This document shows positions 7,467 through 16,092 of a stretch of 28,118 bases of DNA, piece by piece. The notes under the pieces are model-generated. The model was not told where the DNA came from, made no database searches, and saw only the letters and a list, made by a program, of their open reading frames with translations. This stretch comes from an uncultured Clostridia bacterium (GTDB lineage: Bacteria > Bacillota > Clostridia > Oscillospirales > Acutalibacteraceae). The number at the start of each line of letters is the position of its first letter. The first letter of the stretch is position 1. Made by a program: the position numbers and the translations under genes. The stretch spans positions 1 to 28,118 of the forward strand of contig CALAQQ010000037.1 of NCBI GenBank assembly GCA_937888485.1, read 5' to 3'.

Positions 7467-8948
7467 ATGCTTAAAATCAGTACATTTGAAAAAACTTTTG
7501 TTGACTCTGAAGGCAGACAAAGAATTTTTAACGGCGTTAATCTTTGCGACAAAGGCTATCACAAGAACGGAGCTGAAAGAAGAACCTATCCCCTTGATTT
7601 TGACGAAAAACTCATAAAACAACTCAGTGAATACGGCTTCAATCTTGTCAGACTCGGTCTTACATGGGATGCCGTTGAACCCGAACCGAACAAGTATAAC
7701 GAAGAATATCTTGACAGAGTTTATGCAATTGCCGATTTATGCGAAAAATACGGCATTTATTTCTATCTCGATATGCATCAGGACCTTTTCAGCGGTGCCA
7801 AAGAAACTGCAGGCGACGGTGCTCCTCCCTGGGCATGCATAACAGACGGCGCAAAATTTGTCAAAACAAAATTTGTATGGGCAGAAGGCTATTTCTGGGG
7901 CAAAGCCGTTCACAGAGCATTTGACCATTTCTGGGCAAATGATAAGGTTAACGGTATTCCCCTTCAGACTTATTACTGCAATATGTGGAAGCATGTTGCA
8001 GAAAAATTCAAGGATCACCCCGCCCTTTTCGGATATGATGTTCTCAACGAACCCTTCCCTGGTTCCGACGGCGGAAAGGTTTTCAGAAAGCTCATTATGA
8101 GCGTTGCAAAGAATGTTATCACAGACAAGAGATGCAAGAAGCTGTGGATGCTCAAGCAGCTTGTTACAGGCAATGCCATAAAGGTTCTCGAACCCTTCGA
8201 TGACCCTTCGCTTTTCAGAAAGGTTACTTCCGCGGCTGATGAGTTAATCCGTAAATTCGATACAGGAGTATATTCCGAATTCATAAACAGAACAGCAAAA
8301 GCTATCCGCGAAGTTACCGATAACGGCATTATCATTATGGAAAACAGCTATTATTCCAACCTCGGCATTCCCTATTCATGTCCTCCCGTCAATTATGACG
8401 GCAAGCGTGAAAAGAATCTTTGTTTTGCACCTCACGCATATGACCTTATGGTTGATACTCCCGCATATAAATATGCAAGCAACTCAAGAGTCGGTTCAAT
8501 TTTTGATGAGCACAGAAAATCTCAGGAAAGACTGGATGTTCCTGTTATTGTCGGTGAATGGGGCGGTCAGTCGGAAGGCACAGATTGGCTTTATCATATC
8601 GAATATCTGCTTGATAAGTTTGACAACTATCAGTGGGGTCAGACATACTGGGCTTATTACGAGGGGCTTCTTGATAATCCGATTATGACCTGCCTTATCA
8701 GAACATCGCCTGTTGCTGTCTGCGGCAAAATCAACAAATACTCTTTTGACAGAAAGAATGAAATTTTCACCCTCGATTATACTCAAAATAAGGAATACGG
8801 TGTTCCGACAGAGGTTTTTGTTCATAAAAAAGCAAAGAGTATAGAATGCACAGGAGAATATACTCTTGAACCGGTTGGTGAAAACGGTGCTGCTGTTCTT
8901 AAGGTAAAAGGCAAAACAGGCAACAACAAGGTAACAATAAGGTTTTAA
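7467..8948 (+). CDS. GH5 endoglycoceramidase-like hydrolase
   Basis: A 493-residue family 5 retaining glycosidase most like the endoglycoceramidase/glucosylceramidase branch. It has NLVRLGLTWDAVEPEPNKYN, then YLDMHQDLFSG and GDGAPPWA, which are typical of that branch. The acid/base is E195 in DVLNEPFPG and the nucleophile E364 in VIVGEWGG; WGQTYWAYYEG follows. A C-terminal beta domain (about 410-493) ends the protein, as in endoglycoceramidases. No signal peptide or anchor is visible, so it should act inside the cell on imported glycosides, unlike the secreted enzymes that cut whole glycolipids. ATG at 7467 follows AAAGGAG and lies downstream of the predicted transcription start. Whether the substrate is glucosylceramide, a steryl glucoside or another beta-glucoside cannot be told. 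Confidence 0.85.
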   Translation: MLKISTFEKTFVDSEGRQRIFNGVNLCDKGYHKNGAERRTYPLDFDEKLIKQLSEYGFNLVRLGLTWDAVEPEPNKYNEEYLDRVYAIADLCEKYGIYFYLDMHQDLFSGAKETAGDGAPPWACITDGAKFVKTKFVWAEGYFWGKAVHRAFDHFWANDKVNGIPLQTYYCNMWKHVAEKFKDHPALFGYDVLNEPFPGSDGGKVFRKLIMSVAKNVITDKRCKKLWMLKQLVTGNAIKVLEPFDDPSLFRKVTSAADELIRKFDTGVYSEFINRTAKAIREVTDNGIIIMENSYYSNLGIPYSCPPVNYDGKREKNLCFAPHAYDLMVDTPAYKYASNSRVGSIFDEHRKSQERLDVPVIVGEWGGQSEGTDWLYHIEYLLDKFDNYQWGQTYWAYYEGLLDNPIMTCLIRTSPVAVCGKINKYSFDRKNEIFTLDYTQNKEYGVPTEVFVHKKAKSIECTGEYTLEPVGENGAAVLKVKGKTGNNKVTIRF

Positions 8949-8949
8949 C

Positions 8950-8975
8950 AAAAAAGGCTGCCTTTAACGGCAGCC
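8950..8975 (-). terminator. Terminator of radC, possibly two-way
   Basis: A 7-bp GC-rich stem GGCTGCC/GGCAGCC (8956-8962 with 8969-8975) is followed on the minus strand by T6. It overlaps the last base of the radC stop and lies 7 bases past the convergent GH5 stop, so it may serve both. Confidence 0.8.
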
Positions 8976-9685
8976 TATATAAATAGTTTTTTGAATTTAT
9001 CAACAGATGCAAGCGAAATTGTTTCATGACCGGCAACGATTATGTGGTCTACCACCCTTATACCGACAGTTGTAAGCAAAGAAGAAAACTCATTTGTCAG
9101 TTCAAGATCTTCTCTTGAAGGGGCAGCAACACCTTTGGGATGATTATGAGAAAGAATGATTTTTTCGGCATCGTTTCTGATAGCCGTCTGCATAACGCTT
9201 CTTTTATCAATAAGCACAGTCCCCGGTGTTCCTTCTCCGAGCTTGCAACAATTAATCAGATTTCCCGACGAATCAAGACAAAGAATATAAAAAACCTCGG
9301 TTTTACAGCCGTAAAACTTATCCTTGAGATAGTTCTGTGCATCTTCGGGCTCCGAAAGATTAATCTTTCCTTTTGTTTTTCCTTCAATGTAGCGTCTGCA
9401 TATTCCGGGAATCATGGAAATAAGCAAAGCAGAGCTTTCTCCCATTCCGTCAATATCAAGAAGCTGTTCATATGTTGCATCAAAAACCCTGTTCAGTGAA
9501 CCGAATTCCGCAATAAGCTTATGAGCGAGTTCGTTGGTATCCTTACGCGGTATGGAGTAAAATAAAAGGAGTTCAAGAATATTATGATCAGGAATTCCGT
9601 CTGCTCCTGCTTTTCTGAAAGTTTCTCTCAGCCTTGACCTGTGATTCTTATGAGGATTATCTTTTTTTATTTTCTTTTCGCTCAA
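8975..9685 (-). CDS. radC: RadC family JAB/MPN domain protein
   Basis: A 236-residue RadC-like protein. Despite its name, a role in DNA repair is doubtful and the true activity is unsettled. A helix-hairpin-helix region spans about residues 36-95, including LLDIDGMGESSA. The JAB/MPN domain carries the JAMM metal motif SHNHPKGVAAPSREDLE with the two His near 180 and 182 and Asp near 193, so the metalloprotease-like site is intact. I chose TTG 9685, which has GGAG 8 bases before it. TTG 9691 (two codons longer) has only 2 bases of spacing. A TATAAT lies at 9716-9721 on the minus strand with a weak -35. It diverges from the pseudouridine synthase gene. No phage or mobile genes adjoin it, so this looks like the chromosomal housekeeping copy. 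Confidence 0.92.
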   Translation of the reverse strand: MSEKKIKKDNPHKNHRSRLRETFRKAGADGIPDHNILELLLFYSIPRKDTNELAHKLIAEFGSLNRVFDATYEQLLDIDGMGESSALLISMIPGICRRYIEGKTKGKINLSEPEDAQNYLKDKFYGCKTEVFYILCLDSSGNLINCCKLGEGTPGTVLIDKRSVMQTAIRNDAEKIILSHNHPKGVAAPSREDLELTNEFSSLLTTVGIRVVDHIIVAGHETISLASVDKFKKLFI

Positions 9686-9781
9686 TTCCAACTCTCCTAT
9701 TTGATATTCTTTAGTATTATACTATATCTGTCATGATTTGAAAAGACATTTTTTAATAATTATCACATCGGAGTGATTTTT

Positions 9782-10759
9782 TTGAAGTCATTTACAATTA
9801 CAAAAAACGATTCCAGTCAAAGACTGGATAAATTTATTTCAAAGGCAGTACCCGCACTGCCAAAATCCTTGATGTATAAATACATACGCACCAAAAGAAT
9901 AAAAATCAATTCAAAAAGAGGCGATATATCAACAAAGCTTCTTGAAGGCGATATTGTTGATATGTATATCAACGATGAATTCTTTGCACCTGCAGACGAA
10001 CACTACGATTTTCTTTCTGCCTCAAAAAAACTGGATATTGTCTATGAAGACGAAAATATTCTTTTGCTTGACAAAAAAGTAGGTCTGCTTTCTCACCCCG
10101 ATGAAACAGAATACAATGATACGCTTATAACAAGAGTCAAAAGATATCTTTACGAAAAAGGTGACTACGACCCGAAAGACGAGCATTCTTTTGCACCTGC
10201 ACTTGTCAACAGAATAGACAGAAATACGGGCGGTATTGTAATTGCGTCAAAGAATGCAGAAAGTCTCCGCATTCTTAATCAGAAGCTGAAAGACAGAGAG
10301 CTCGAAAAATACTATCTTTGTGTTGTTCACGGCTATTTAAAAAAGAAAAGCGGTACTCTGATCGGATGGCTTATTAAAGATGAAAAGAAAAACAAGGTAA
10401 AGGTTTTTGAAAAGCAAATGCCCGATTCCAAAGAAATAAGAACAAAATATTCCGTTATTTCAGAGCATGACGGTCTGAGCCTTGTTGAAGTTGAGCTTTT
10501 AACAGGAAGAACACATCAGATCAGAGCACATTTTTCAAGTATAGGTCATCCTCTGCTCGGTGACGGAAAATACGGCACTAACGCTCTCAACAAGGCTTTA
10601 GGATACAAAAAACAGTTTCTTTATTCTTACAGACTCAAATTCACTTTTACAAGTGATGCCGGTATTCTTGAGTATCTGAACGGAAAAGACTTTTCGGTTG
10701 AAGACGTCTGGTTCAGAACCGAGTTTTTAAACGGTAAACTTACAAACCCATCCAAGTAA
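9782..10759 (+). CDS. RluC/RluD-like pseudouridine synthase
   Basis: Converts specific uridines of rRNA (or tRNA) to pseudouridine. The N-terminal S4 RNA-binding domain covers about residues 10-65 (QRLDKFISKAVPALPKS...). The catalytic domain has LLLDKKVGLLSHP, then NRIDRNTGG with catalytic Asp near 146, and GRTHQIRAHFSSIGHPLLGD near the C-terminal third. The 325-residue length is typical. The start appears to be TTG 9782, 8 bases after GGAG. An in-frame GTG at 9773 overlaps the ribosome binding site itself and is unlikely. The target uridine cannot be assigned; RluC and RluD subgroups share these motifs. Confidence 0.9.
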   Translation: MKSFTITKNDSSQRLDKFISKAVPALPKSLMYKYIRTKRIKINSKRGDISTKLLEGDIVDMYINDEFFAPADEHYDFLSASKKLDIVYEDENILLLDKKVGLLSHPDETEYNDTLITRVKRYLYEKGDYDPKDEHSFAPALVNRIDRNTGGIVIASKNAESLRILNQKLKDRELEKYYLCVVHGYLKKKSGTLIGWLIKDEKKNKVKVFEKQMPDSKEIRTKYSVISEHDGLSLVEVELLTGRTHQIRAHFSSIGHPLLGDGKYGTNALNKALGYKKQFLYSYRLKFTFTSDAGILEYLNGKDFSVEDVWFRTEFLNGKLTNPSK

Positions 10760-10792
10760 TATAAGGAATAATTATTATTTTTCAAAAAAAGC

Positions 10793-10819
10793 TTGTAAAA
10801 TTCTTAAAAATAGTATAAT
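10793..10819 (+). promoter_or_regulatory. Probable promoter of foldase gene
   Basis: TTGTAA (10793-10798) and TATAAT (10814-10819) are 15 bases apart, short of the ideal 17. A 6-bp hairpin, TGCCGA/TCGGCA (10832-10837 with 10848-10853), lies in the predicted leader. Confidence 0.5.
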
Positions 10820-10882
10820 ATATCTATATTATGCCGATTTTGTTCGGTCGGCAATTATTATTAAAGAAAAGGATGAACAGTT

Positions 10883-12556
10883 ATGGCAAAAAATGAAAGC
10901 TCAATGAGCAAAGCTGAAATTTACCGCGAGGAACGTAAAGCAAGAATCGCAAAAGCAGCAAAAAAGAATGCAAAAAGCATTGAAAAAAGAACTGCTGCAG
11001 CAAGCATTCTCAAAAAGGTAGTTGCAATCGTTCTTGCTGTTGCAATTGTAGGCGGTATCGCATGGAAACTCGTTGACAGTCTCGGTATCATTGAAAGAGC
11101 TGTTACCGCTGTTACAATCGGCGATGATAAAGTTACAGCAGCTCAGTTCAACTACTATTATACCGCACAGTATCAGCAGATGGCATATTATGCTGATATG
11201 TATGCTCAGCAGGGCATGAACATGGGATTTGATTCAAAAGTTGCTCCTGATGAACAGGAATCAACCCAGAAGGACGAAGACGGTAACCCCCTCACATGGG
11301 ACGAAGTTTTCAAGGATTCAGCTGTTAACTATGCACAGTTTGTTTACGCTTATTATAACGAAGCTGTTAAAGCAGGTTACACTCTTTCAGACGATGAAAA
11401 AGCTGAAATCAACGAAACTGTTGAAAACTACAGAGATGAAGCTGTTAAAAACAACTATTCTCTCAATGCTTACCTTCGTGAAAACTTCGGCGGCGGTTTC
11501 AATGAAAAAGCATTCAGAAAACAGCTTGAAATGGAAACTCTTGCTCAGAACTATTCCGAAGATAAAGCAACTGAGCTTGAAACAAGCATTGCAGATGCCG
11601 ATATAAAGGCTGAATATGATGCAAACAGAAAAGATTACGACTACGCTGACGTTCGTTACTTTGCATTCACATTCACAACCCTCACACAAAACGAAGGCGA
11701 AACAAAAGAAGCTCTTGACGAAAGACAGAAGGCTGCAAACGCTAAGGTTGAAGCTGAAGCAAAGGCAATCTATGATAAGCTCACAGACGAAGCTTCATTC
11801 AAGGCTGCAATCACAGCATATAAGAACGAAGGCAAGGAAAATCCCACAGAAACCGATTACACTGTTCTTTCAAAGATTGCAACTTACAACTCACTTACAG
11901 CTGCAACAAGCAAAGAAACTGCTGATTGGGCATTCGATGCTGCACGCAAAGCAGGCGACAAGAATATGATTAAGGGTGAAAAGGCTGTATACATAATCTA
12001 CAGCATCAAGCCCATCTATGCTATGAACAGCGTTGACGTTCGTCACTGCCTTGTTCAGTTTGACACAGAAGATACAAAAAATGTTACTGCAGCTCAGAAA
12101 GAAGCTGCCAAGAAGGAAGCAACAGCTCTCCTTGACGAATGGCTTGCAGGCGATAAGACAGAAGAAAGCTTTGCAGCTATGGTAAAAGAAAAGACTGACG
12201 ATACAGCATCTGCTGAAACAGGCGGTCTTTACGAAGGCATCAGAACAACAGACAACTATGTTGCACCTTTCGAAGATTGGTCATTCGATGATGCAAGAAA
12301 AGCAGGAGATTATGATATTGTTGAAACAGAATACGGTTATCACATCATGTATTTCGTAAGCGACAACACCGATGATCTCGACTGGAAAGCATCCATAAAG
12401 AGCACAAAGGGCGCAGCTGCTCTTGAAGAATACGAAACCGAACTTCTTAAAGACGACGGCACATACGCTATCGAAGAACACGATACATGGATTGACATGG
12501 TATCAAAGAACTTCTGCGACAAAATCAGAACAAACCTCGCTTATGCCGCAGCATAA
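10883..12556 (+). CDS. Membrane-anchored parvulin-type PPIase/foldase
   Basis: A 557-residue PrsA/SurA-like protein expected to help proteins fold outside the membrane. A Lys/Arg-rich cytoplasmic N-terminus (1-44) precedes one membrane helix (about 45-64). There is no lipobox cysteine, so it is a signal-anchor protein rather than a PrsA-type lipoprotein. An N-terminal helical chaperone-like region (80-250) follows. The clear rotamase domain is 384-493, with DVRHCLVQF, SFAAMVKEKTDD, ETGGLY and YGYHIMYF. A degenerate copy spans about 255-378 (DVRYFAFTF, SFKAAITAYK, AVYIIYSI). Both copies carry an almost identical element, WAFDAARKAGD (349-359) and WSFDDARKAGD (466-476). ATG at 10883 follows GGATG. 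It stands alone between its own promoter and terminator. The Ala/Lys/Glu-rich composition resembles other clostridial SurA_N-type proteins. Confidence 0.85.
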   Translation: MAKNESSMSKAEIYREERKARIAKAAKKNAKSIEKRTAAASILKKVVAIVLAVAIVGGIAWKLVDSLGIIERAVTAVTIGDDKVTAAQFNYYYTAQYQQMAYYADMYAQQGMNMGFDSKVAPDEQESTQKDEDGNPLTWDEVFKDSAVNYAQFVYAYYNEAVKAGYTLSDDEKAEINETVENYRDEAVKNNYSLNAYLRENFGGGFNEKAFRKQLEMETLAQNYSEDKATELETSIADADIKAEYDANRKDYDYADVRYFAFTFTTLTQNEGETKEALDERQKAANAKVEAEAKAIYDKLTDEASFKAAITAYKNEGKENPTETDYTVLSKIATYNSLTAATSKETADWAFDAARKAGDKNMIKGEKAVYIIYSIKPIYAMNSVDVRHCLVQFDTEDTKNVTAAQKEAAKKEATALLDEWLAGDKTEESFAAMVKEKTDDTASAETGGLYEGIRTTDNYVAPFEDWSFDDARKAGDYDIVETEYGYHIMYFVSDNTDDLDWKASIKSTKGAAALEEYETELLKDDGTYAIEEHDTWIDMVSKNFCDKIRTNLAYAAA

Positions 12557-12568
12557 TTAAAAACATCA

Positions 12569-12617
12569 ATCCCCTTGATATATCGGTAAATTCCGGAATA
12601 TCAAGGGGATTTTTTAT
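12569..12617 (+). terminator. Terminator of foldase gene
   Basis: A 13-bp perfect stem (12569-12581 with 12598-12610) is followed by a T-rich tract. It sits between convergent genes and is also the only hairpin after the GH13 stop at 12646, so it may end that transcript too. Confidence 0.85.
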
Positions 12618-12645
12618 TGGTATCAATCAGGTTGATTTATTCTTT

Positions 12646-14328
12646 TCACTCAAAAAGATAAACTCTCGTTTCAAAAGGCTTGAGCATAAATGTGTTAAGA
12701 CTGCTATCTGTAACATCATAGTTTGAAAGCATGAGCTTTCCCCTGCTCAAATCAAAACCTTTGGGTGCATCAAAAGCAACTGCATCATCGGAGAATGAGT
12801 TAATAACAAGCATTTTCTTGCCTTCATAATTACGTTCATAGACAAAAAGTTTTCTGTTTCTCGGATAATGAAGCTTGAAATCACCGTAAATACAGATTTC
12901 ATTTTCCTTTCGGAATTTAAGAAGCTTTCTGTAATAATTGAGAATTGAATTCTCATCCTTTTCTGCCGCTTCAACGTTAATCTGTGTGTAGTTTTCATTA
13001 ATCTCAAACCAAGGCTTATCTGCCGTTGTAAAACCTGCATTCTTCTCTGACGTCCACTGAACGGGAGTTCTTGCATTGTCACGGGAAGCTCTGTTTGCAA
13101 CTTTAAGGAACATTTTATCCGAAAAACCAAGCTTTTTAAAAAGCTGGTAAGTGCTCTTTACCTGAGTATCGGTATATCTGTCAACACTGTCAAACTTTAT
13201 GTTTGTCATACCGATTTCCTGACCTTGGTATATGAAGGGCGTACCGCTTTGACAAATATACATTGTTGCAAGCATCTTACCGCTTTCAACCCTGTATTTT
13301 TCACTGCCGTAACGGCTGATGATTCTAGGCTGATCGTGGTTTTCAATATAGTTCGCATTCCATGCAATGCCGTAAAGCTTATGCTGCCATCTGTTATAGG
13401 CATTCTTGAGTTTATTAAGGCTGAAAGGCATGGGAACCCAACTGACCATAAATGAGTCTGCTTCCATATGTTGGAAATTAAACATCATATTAAGAGTCTG
13501 GTCCGCACCCTCTTTTATAAATCTGAGTGCAAGCTTCGGAGTCATCATCGGTGCTTCACCGACTGTCATGCAATCATAGTTATCTGTAACCGCTCTGAAT
13601 TCTTTGAGATATTTATCAAGGTTCGGACCGCATTTATAATGCTCCATACCGCAGGCAACGGGAATCGGGAAACCGTTGGGAAGACCTTCTTTCTTTGAAA
13701 TAAAGGTAATAACATCCTCACGGAAACCGTCAACACCCAAATCAAGCCAGAATCTGATAATATCCTTGATTTCTTCACGAACCTTGGGGTTATCCATATT
13801 GAGGTCGGGCTGTTCTTTGGCAAAAAGTGTAAGATACCATTCATCAAGATTCTCATTATAATGCCAACCGGGACCCGCGAAGGTCGAAAGCCAGTTGTTG
13901 GGCGGCTTCTTGCCGTTCGGCTTCTTACCCTTGCGCCAGAAATAATAATCGTGATAAGGATTATCGTGTCCTTTCTGACTCTCAACAAACCACTCATGTT
14001 CGTTTGAAGTGTGGTTAATTACAAGGTCCATGATAACTTTAAGACCCTTGCTGTGTGCAGCATCAAGAAGCTCTTTAAACTCCTCGATTGTGCCGTATTC
14101 CGGTGCAATATTTCTATAATCGGCTATATCATAACCGTAGTCATGCTGAGGAGATTTATAGAGAGGTGAAAACCATATTGCATCAACACCGATGCTCTTT
14201 ATATAATCAAGCTTCTGCATAACACCCTTGATATCGCCTATACCGTCACCGTTACCGTCATAAAAGCTTCTCGGCCATACCTGATAAACGGCCATTTCTT
14301 TATACCAATGCTTTTTAATTTCTGCCAT
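12646..14328 (-). CDS. GH13 oligo-1,6-glucosidase-like enzyme
   Basis: A 560-residue GH13 (subfamily 31-like) glucosidase that removes glucose from short alpha-glucans in the cytoplasm. It begins HWYKEMAVYQVWPRSFYDGN, the usual N-terminus of this group. The conserved regions are DLVINHTS (101-108), GVDGFREDVI (nucleophile D205), MTVGEAP (acid E258) and YIENHDQPR (stabiliser D332). The residue after the nucleophile is Val; in studied members Val there goes with alpha-1,6 (isomaltose-type) activity and Ala/Thr with alpha-1,4, so I infer alpha-1,6 preference. ATG at 14328 follows AAAGGAGC; an upstream ATG at 14364 overlaps the preceding gene without a site. It lies 19 bases after the protease stop and is the last gene of a transporter-protease-glucosidase cluster. 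Confidence 0.93.
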   Translation of the reverse strand: MAEIKKHWYKEMAVYQVWPRSFYDGNGDGIGDIKGVMQKLDYIKSIGVDAIWFSPLYKSPQHDYGYDIADYRNIAPEYGTIEEFKELLDAAHSKGLKVIMDLVINHTSNEHEWFVESQKGHDNPYHDYYFWRKGKKPNGKKPPNNWLSTFAGPGWHYNENLDEWYLTLFAKEQPDLNMDNPKVREEIKDIIRFWLDLGVDGFREDVITFISKKEGLPNGFPIPVACGMEHYKCGPNLDKYLKEFRAVTDNYDCMTVGEAPMMTPKLALRFIKEGADQTLNMMFNFQHMEADSFMVSWVPMPFSLNKLKNAYNRWQHKLYGIAWNANYIENHDQPRIISRYGSEKYRVESGKMLATMYICQSGTPFIYQGQEIGMTNIKFDSVDRYTDTQVKSTYQLFKKLGFSDKMFLKVANRASRDNARTPVQWTSEKNAGFTTADKPWFEINENYTQINVEAAEKDENSILNYYRKLLKFRKENEICIYGDFKLHYPRNRKLFVYERNYEGKKMLVINSFSDDAVAFDAPKGFDLSRGKLMLSNYDVTDSSLNTFMLKPFETRVYLFE

Positions 14329-14347
14329 ATTTGATGCTCCTTTCTTA

Positions 14348-16072
14348 TTATGTAAAGATAACATACTCTCCTGCGGACATTTCTCTTCCCGCTTCGACAG
14401 TTATTTCAAATGTTGCAATTTCATTGCCGTAATCATCAAGAACAGAAACAGTTCCGCTTGAAGACGGGGCAACAAAAGAGTATGTACCGTCAGAAAAAAC
14501 AGTGTGCGACCTTCCGTTATAAACTATCTCGGAACACTTTTCACCGATAATTCTTCCGCTGACTGTGCCAACCTGAGAATCAGTGCGTCTTATCGCTTCT
14601 TCAACAGCGAGTTTTGCATTAACCACAGGATAATCAACAAGGTCAACATCATAGGAATAATCATAAAAAGGGTTGATTTGTGCAACTGCATCTGTTGATG
14701 TGCATACTATTTCTTTTACATCTGCACCTGTAAAATCGGGATTTACCGACCAGACAAGAGATGCAACACCCGTCACTATAGGCGCAGCCATTGATGTGCC
14801 GGAAAGATATCCGTATCCTCCGTCGGGTGAACAACTGTATATTTTATCCCCCGGTGCTGCAAGTGAAACCGTCTTTCCGACATTTGAAAAATTGGACTGT
14901 TTATATTCACCGTGTCCTTTGTTATCAACACAAGAAACAATAATAATTCTGCTGAGTATGTCCTCGGCAGTGACACCATTAAAAGTGATAATATTATCTT
15001 CATGAACAGATGCAAAATGGCCGTTATAATTTGCGTTCATCGGTTCGCCGTAATAATCACCGTTACCGGCTGACTGAACGGCAACAAAATCATATCCTTT
15101 GGAAAGCAGTGAAGTCATCGTAACAGAAAGTGCTGCAGGAATAATATATTCATCCCAAAAATCATTGCTGTCCGATTTTTTTGCTCCGGATGTTCCGAGC
15201 GAAAAATTAACAACCTTTGCACCGGATTTTACTATATCAGCAAAGCCAAATAAAATCGCAAGGTCAGTATTCCAGAACTGAAGAAGCTCGGGATTCCAGT
15301 CAACACAAATAAGCTGTGAATTGTCGCATACCCCGGTAATTCCTTCGGCGTTATTTCTTTTTGCTCCGATTAACCCTGCAACATGAGTGCCGTGATAATC
15401 TGGATTATTTCTGTTGGCAAGTCTGTTACTCGGAAAAAAGATTTTTCCTTCAAGTTCCGGATGTTCAAGGTCATATCCGGCATCAACAATACCGATGTTG
15501 ATTTTATTGAAATAATCCGAATAATCCCATGCCTGTCTTGCCTGAATTGCTTCAAGCCACCAATTGCTTCCATGAGGATTGAGCTCATCCCATTCCGAAT
15601 CCGTCAAATCAGTTTTATCAAAGGGGTCGTTAGGGGTTAAATTCAAGACAGTTCTGCTTGTTGTAACAGGCATTGCAAAAACAATTCCGTCAAGCTTCAA
15701 AAGCGATTCGCATTTTGAATTAACGGTTTTGTAATCCATTGCAGGATATCGGATAACATATAAATCGGTAACGGCACTCCAACCGACAATCATTCCGCCC
15801 AGTTCACCAAAAAGATTCAGTTTCTCGTTAAAAGACAAATCATCAATAAATACCGCAATCAAATCTTTGATAAATCCGTTGTTATCATCAACAGCAACAA
15901 CATCATTATCATCTAATTCATAAAGAAAATCCGACTTGACTGCCTCCTGAGTAAACGGAATACCGAAAAATATTTCGGTTACGGAGTCAATGATTTTACT
16001 GAACGACGTAAAAAACATTCCGCTGACCGACATAATTGCTGACATCAGAAAAGAAATGATTCTGGTTAACAT
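14348..16072 (-). CDS. Subtilisin-like S8 serine protease, exported
   Basis: A 574-residue S8 peptidase. The hydrophobic N-terminus (MLTRIISFLMSAIMSVSGMF) looks like a signal peptide or anchor. A prodomain-like region spans about 30-140. The triad is intact: D197 in GIVDAGYDLEHPEL, H230 in HGTHVAGLIGA and S427 in GTSMAAPIVTGVA, with oxyanion N337 in SAGNGD. Acidic residues run through the N-terminal region and catalytic domain. The C-terminal 75 residues (GTVSGRIIGEKCSEI...) resemble a carboxypeptidase-regulatory/Cna-B-like beta sandwich, a common extracellular add-on. ATG at 16072 follows GGAGA. It sits 20 bases after the transporter stop and 19 bases before the glucosidase start, suggesting co-transcription. 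No LPXTG or S-layer anchor is seen. The target is unknown. Confidence 0.9.
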   Translation of the reverse strand: MLTRIISFLMSAIMSVSGMFFTSFSKIIDSVTEIFFGIPFTQEAVKSDFLYELDDNDVVAVDDNNGFIKDLIAVFIDDLSFNEKLNLFGELGGMIVGWSAVTDLYVIRYPAMDYKTVNSKCESLLKLDGIVFAMPVTTSRTVLNLTPNDPFDKTDLTDSEWDELNPHGSNWWLEAIQARQAWDYSDYFNKINIGIVDAGYDLEHPELEGKIFFPSNRLANRNNPDYHGTHVAGLIGAKRNNAEGITGVCDNSQLICVDWNPELLQFWNTDLAILFGFADIVKSGAKVVNFSLGTSGAKKSDSNDFWDEYIIPAALSVTMTSLLSKGYDFVAVQSAGNGDYYGEPMNANYNGHFASVHEDNIITFNGVTAEDILSRIIIVSCVDNKGHGEYKQSNFSNVGKTVSLAAPGDKIYSCSPDGGYGYLSGTSMAAPIVTGVASLVWSVNPDFTGADVKEIVCTSTDAVAQINPFYDYSYDVDLVDYPVVNAKLAVEEAIRRTDSQVGTVSGRIIGEKCSEIVYNGRSHTVFSDGTYSFVAPSSSGTVSVLDDYGNEIATFEITVEAGREMSAGEYVIFT

Positions 16073-16092
16073 AGCACAAATCTCCTGATTTT

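Noticed and set aside
8975..9685. RadC as a sign of a prophage, phage-defence island or integrated element
   Set aside because: The neighbours are ordinary chromosomal genes with matching composition, and there is no phage or mobile gene nearby.
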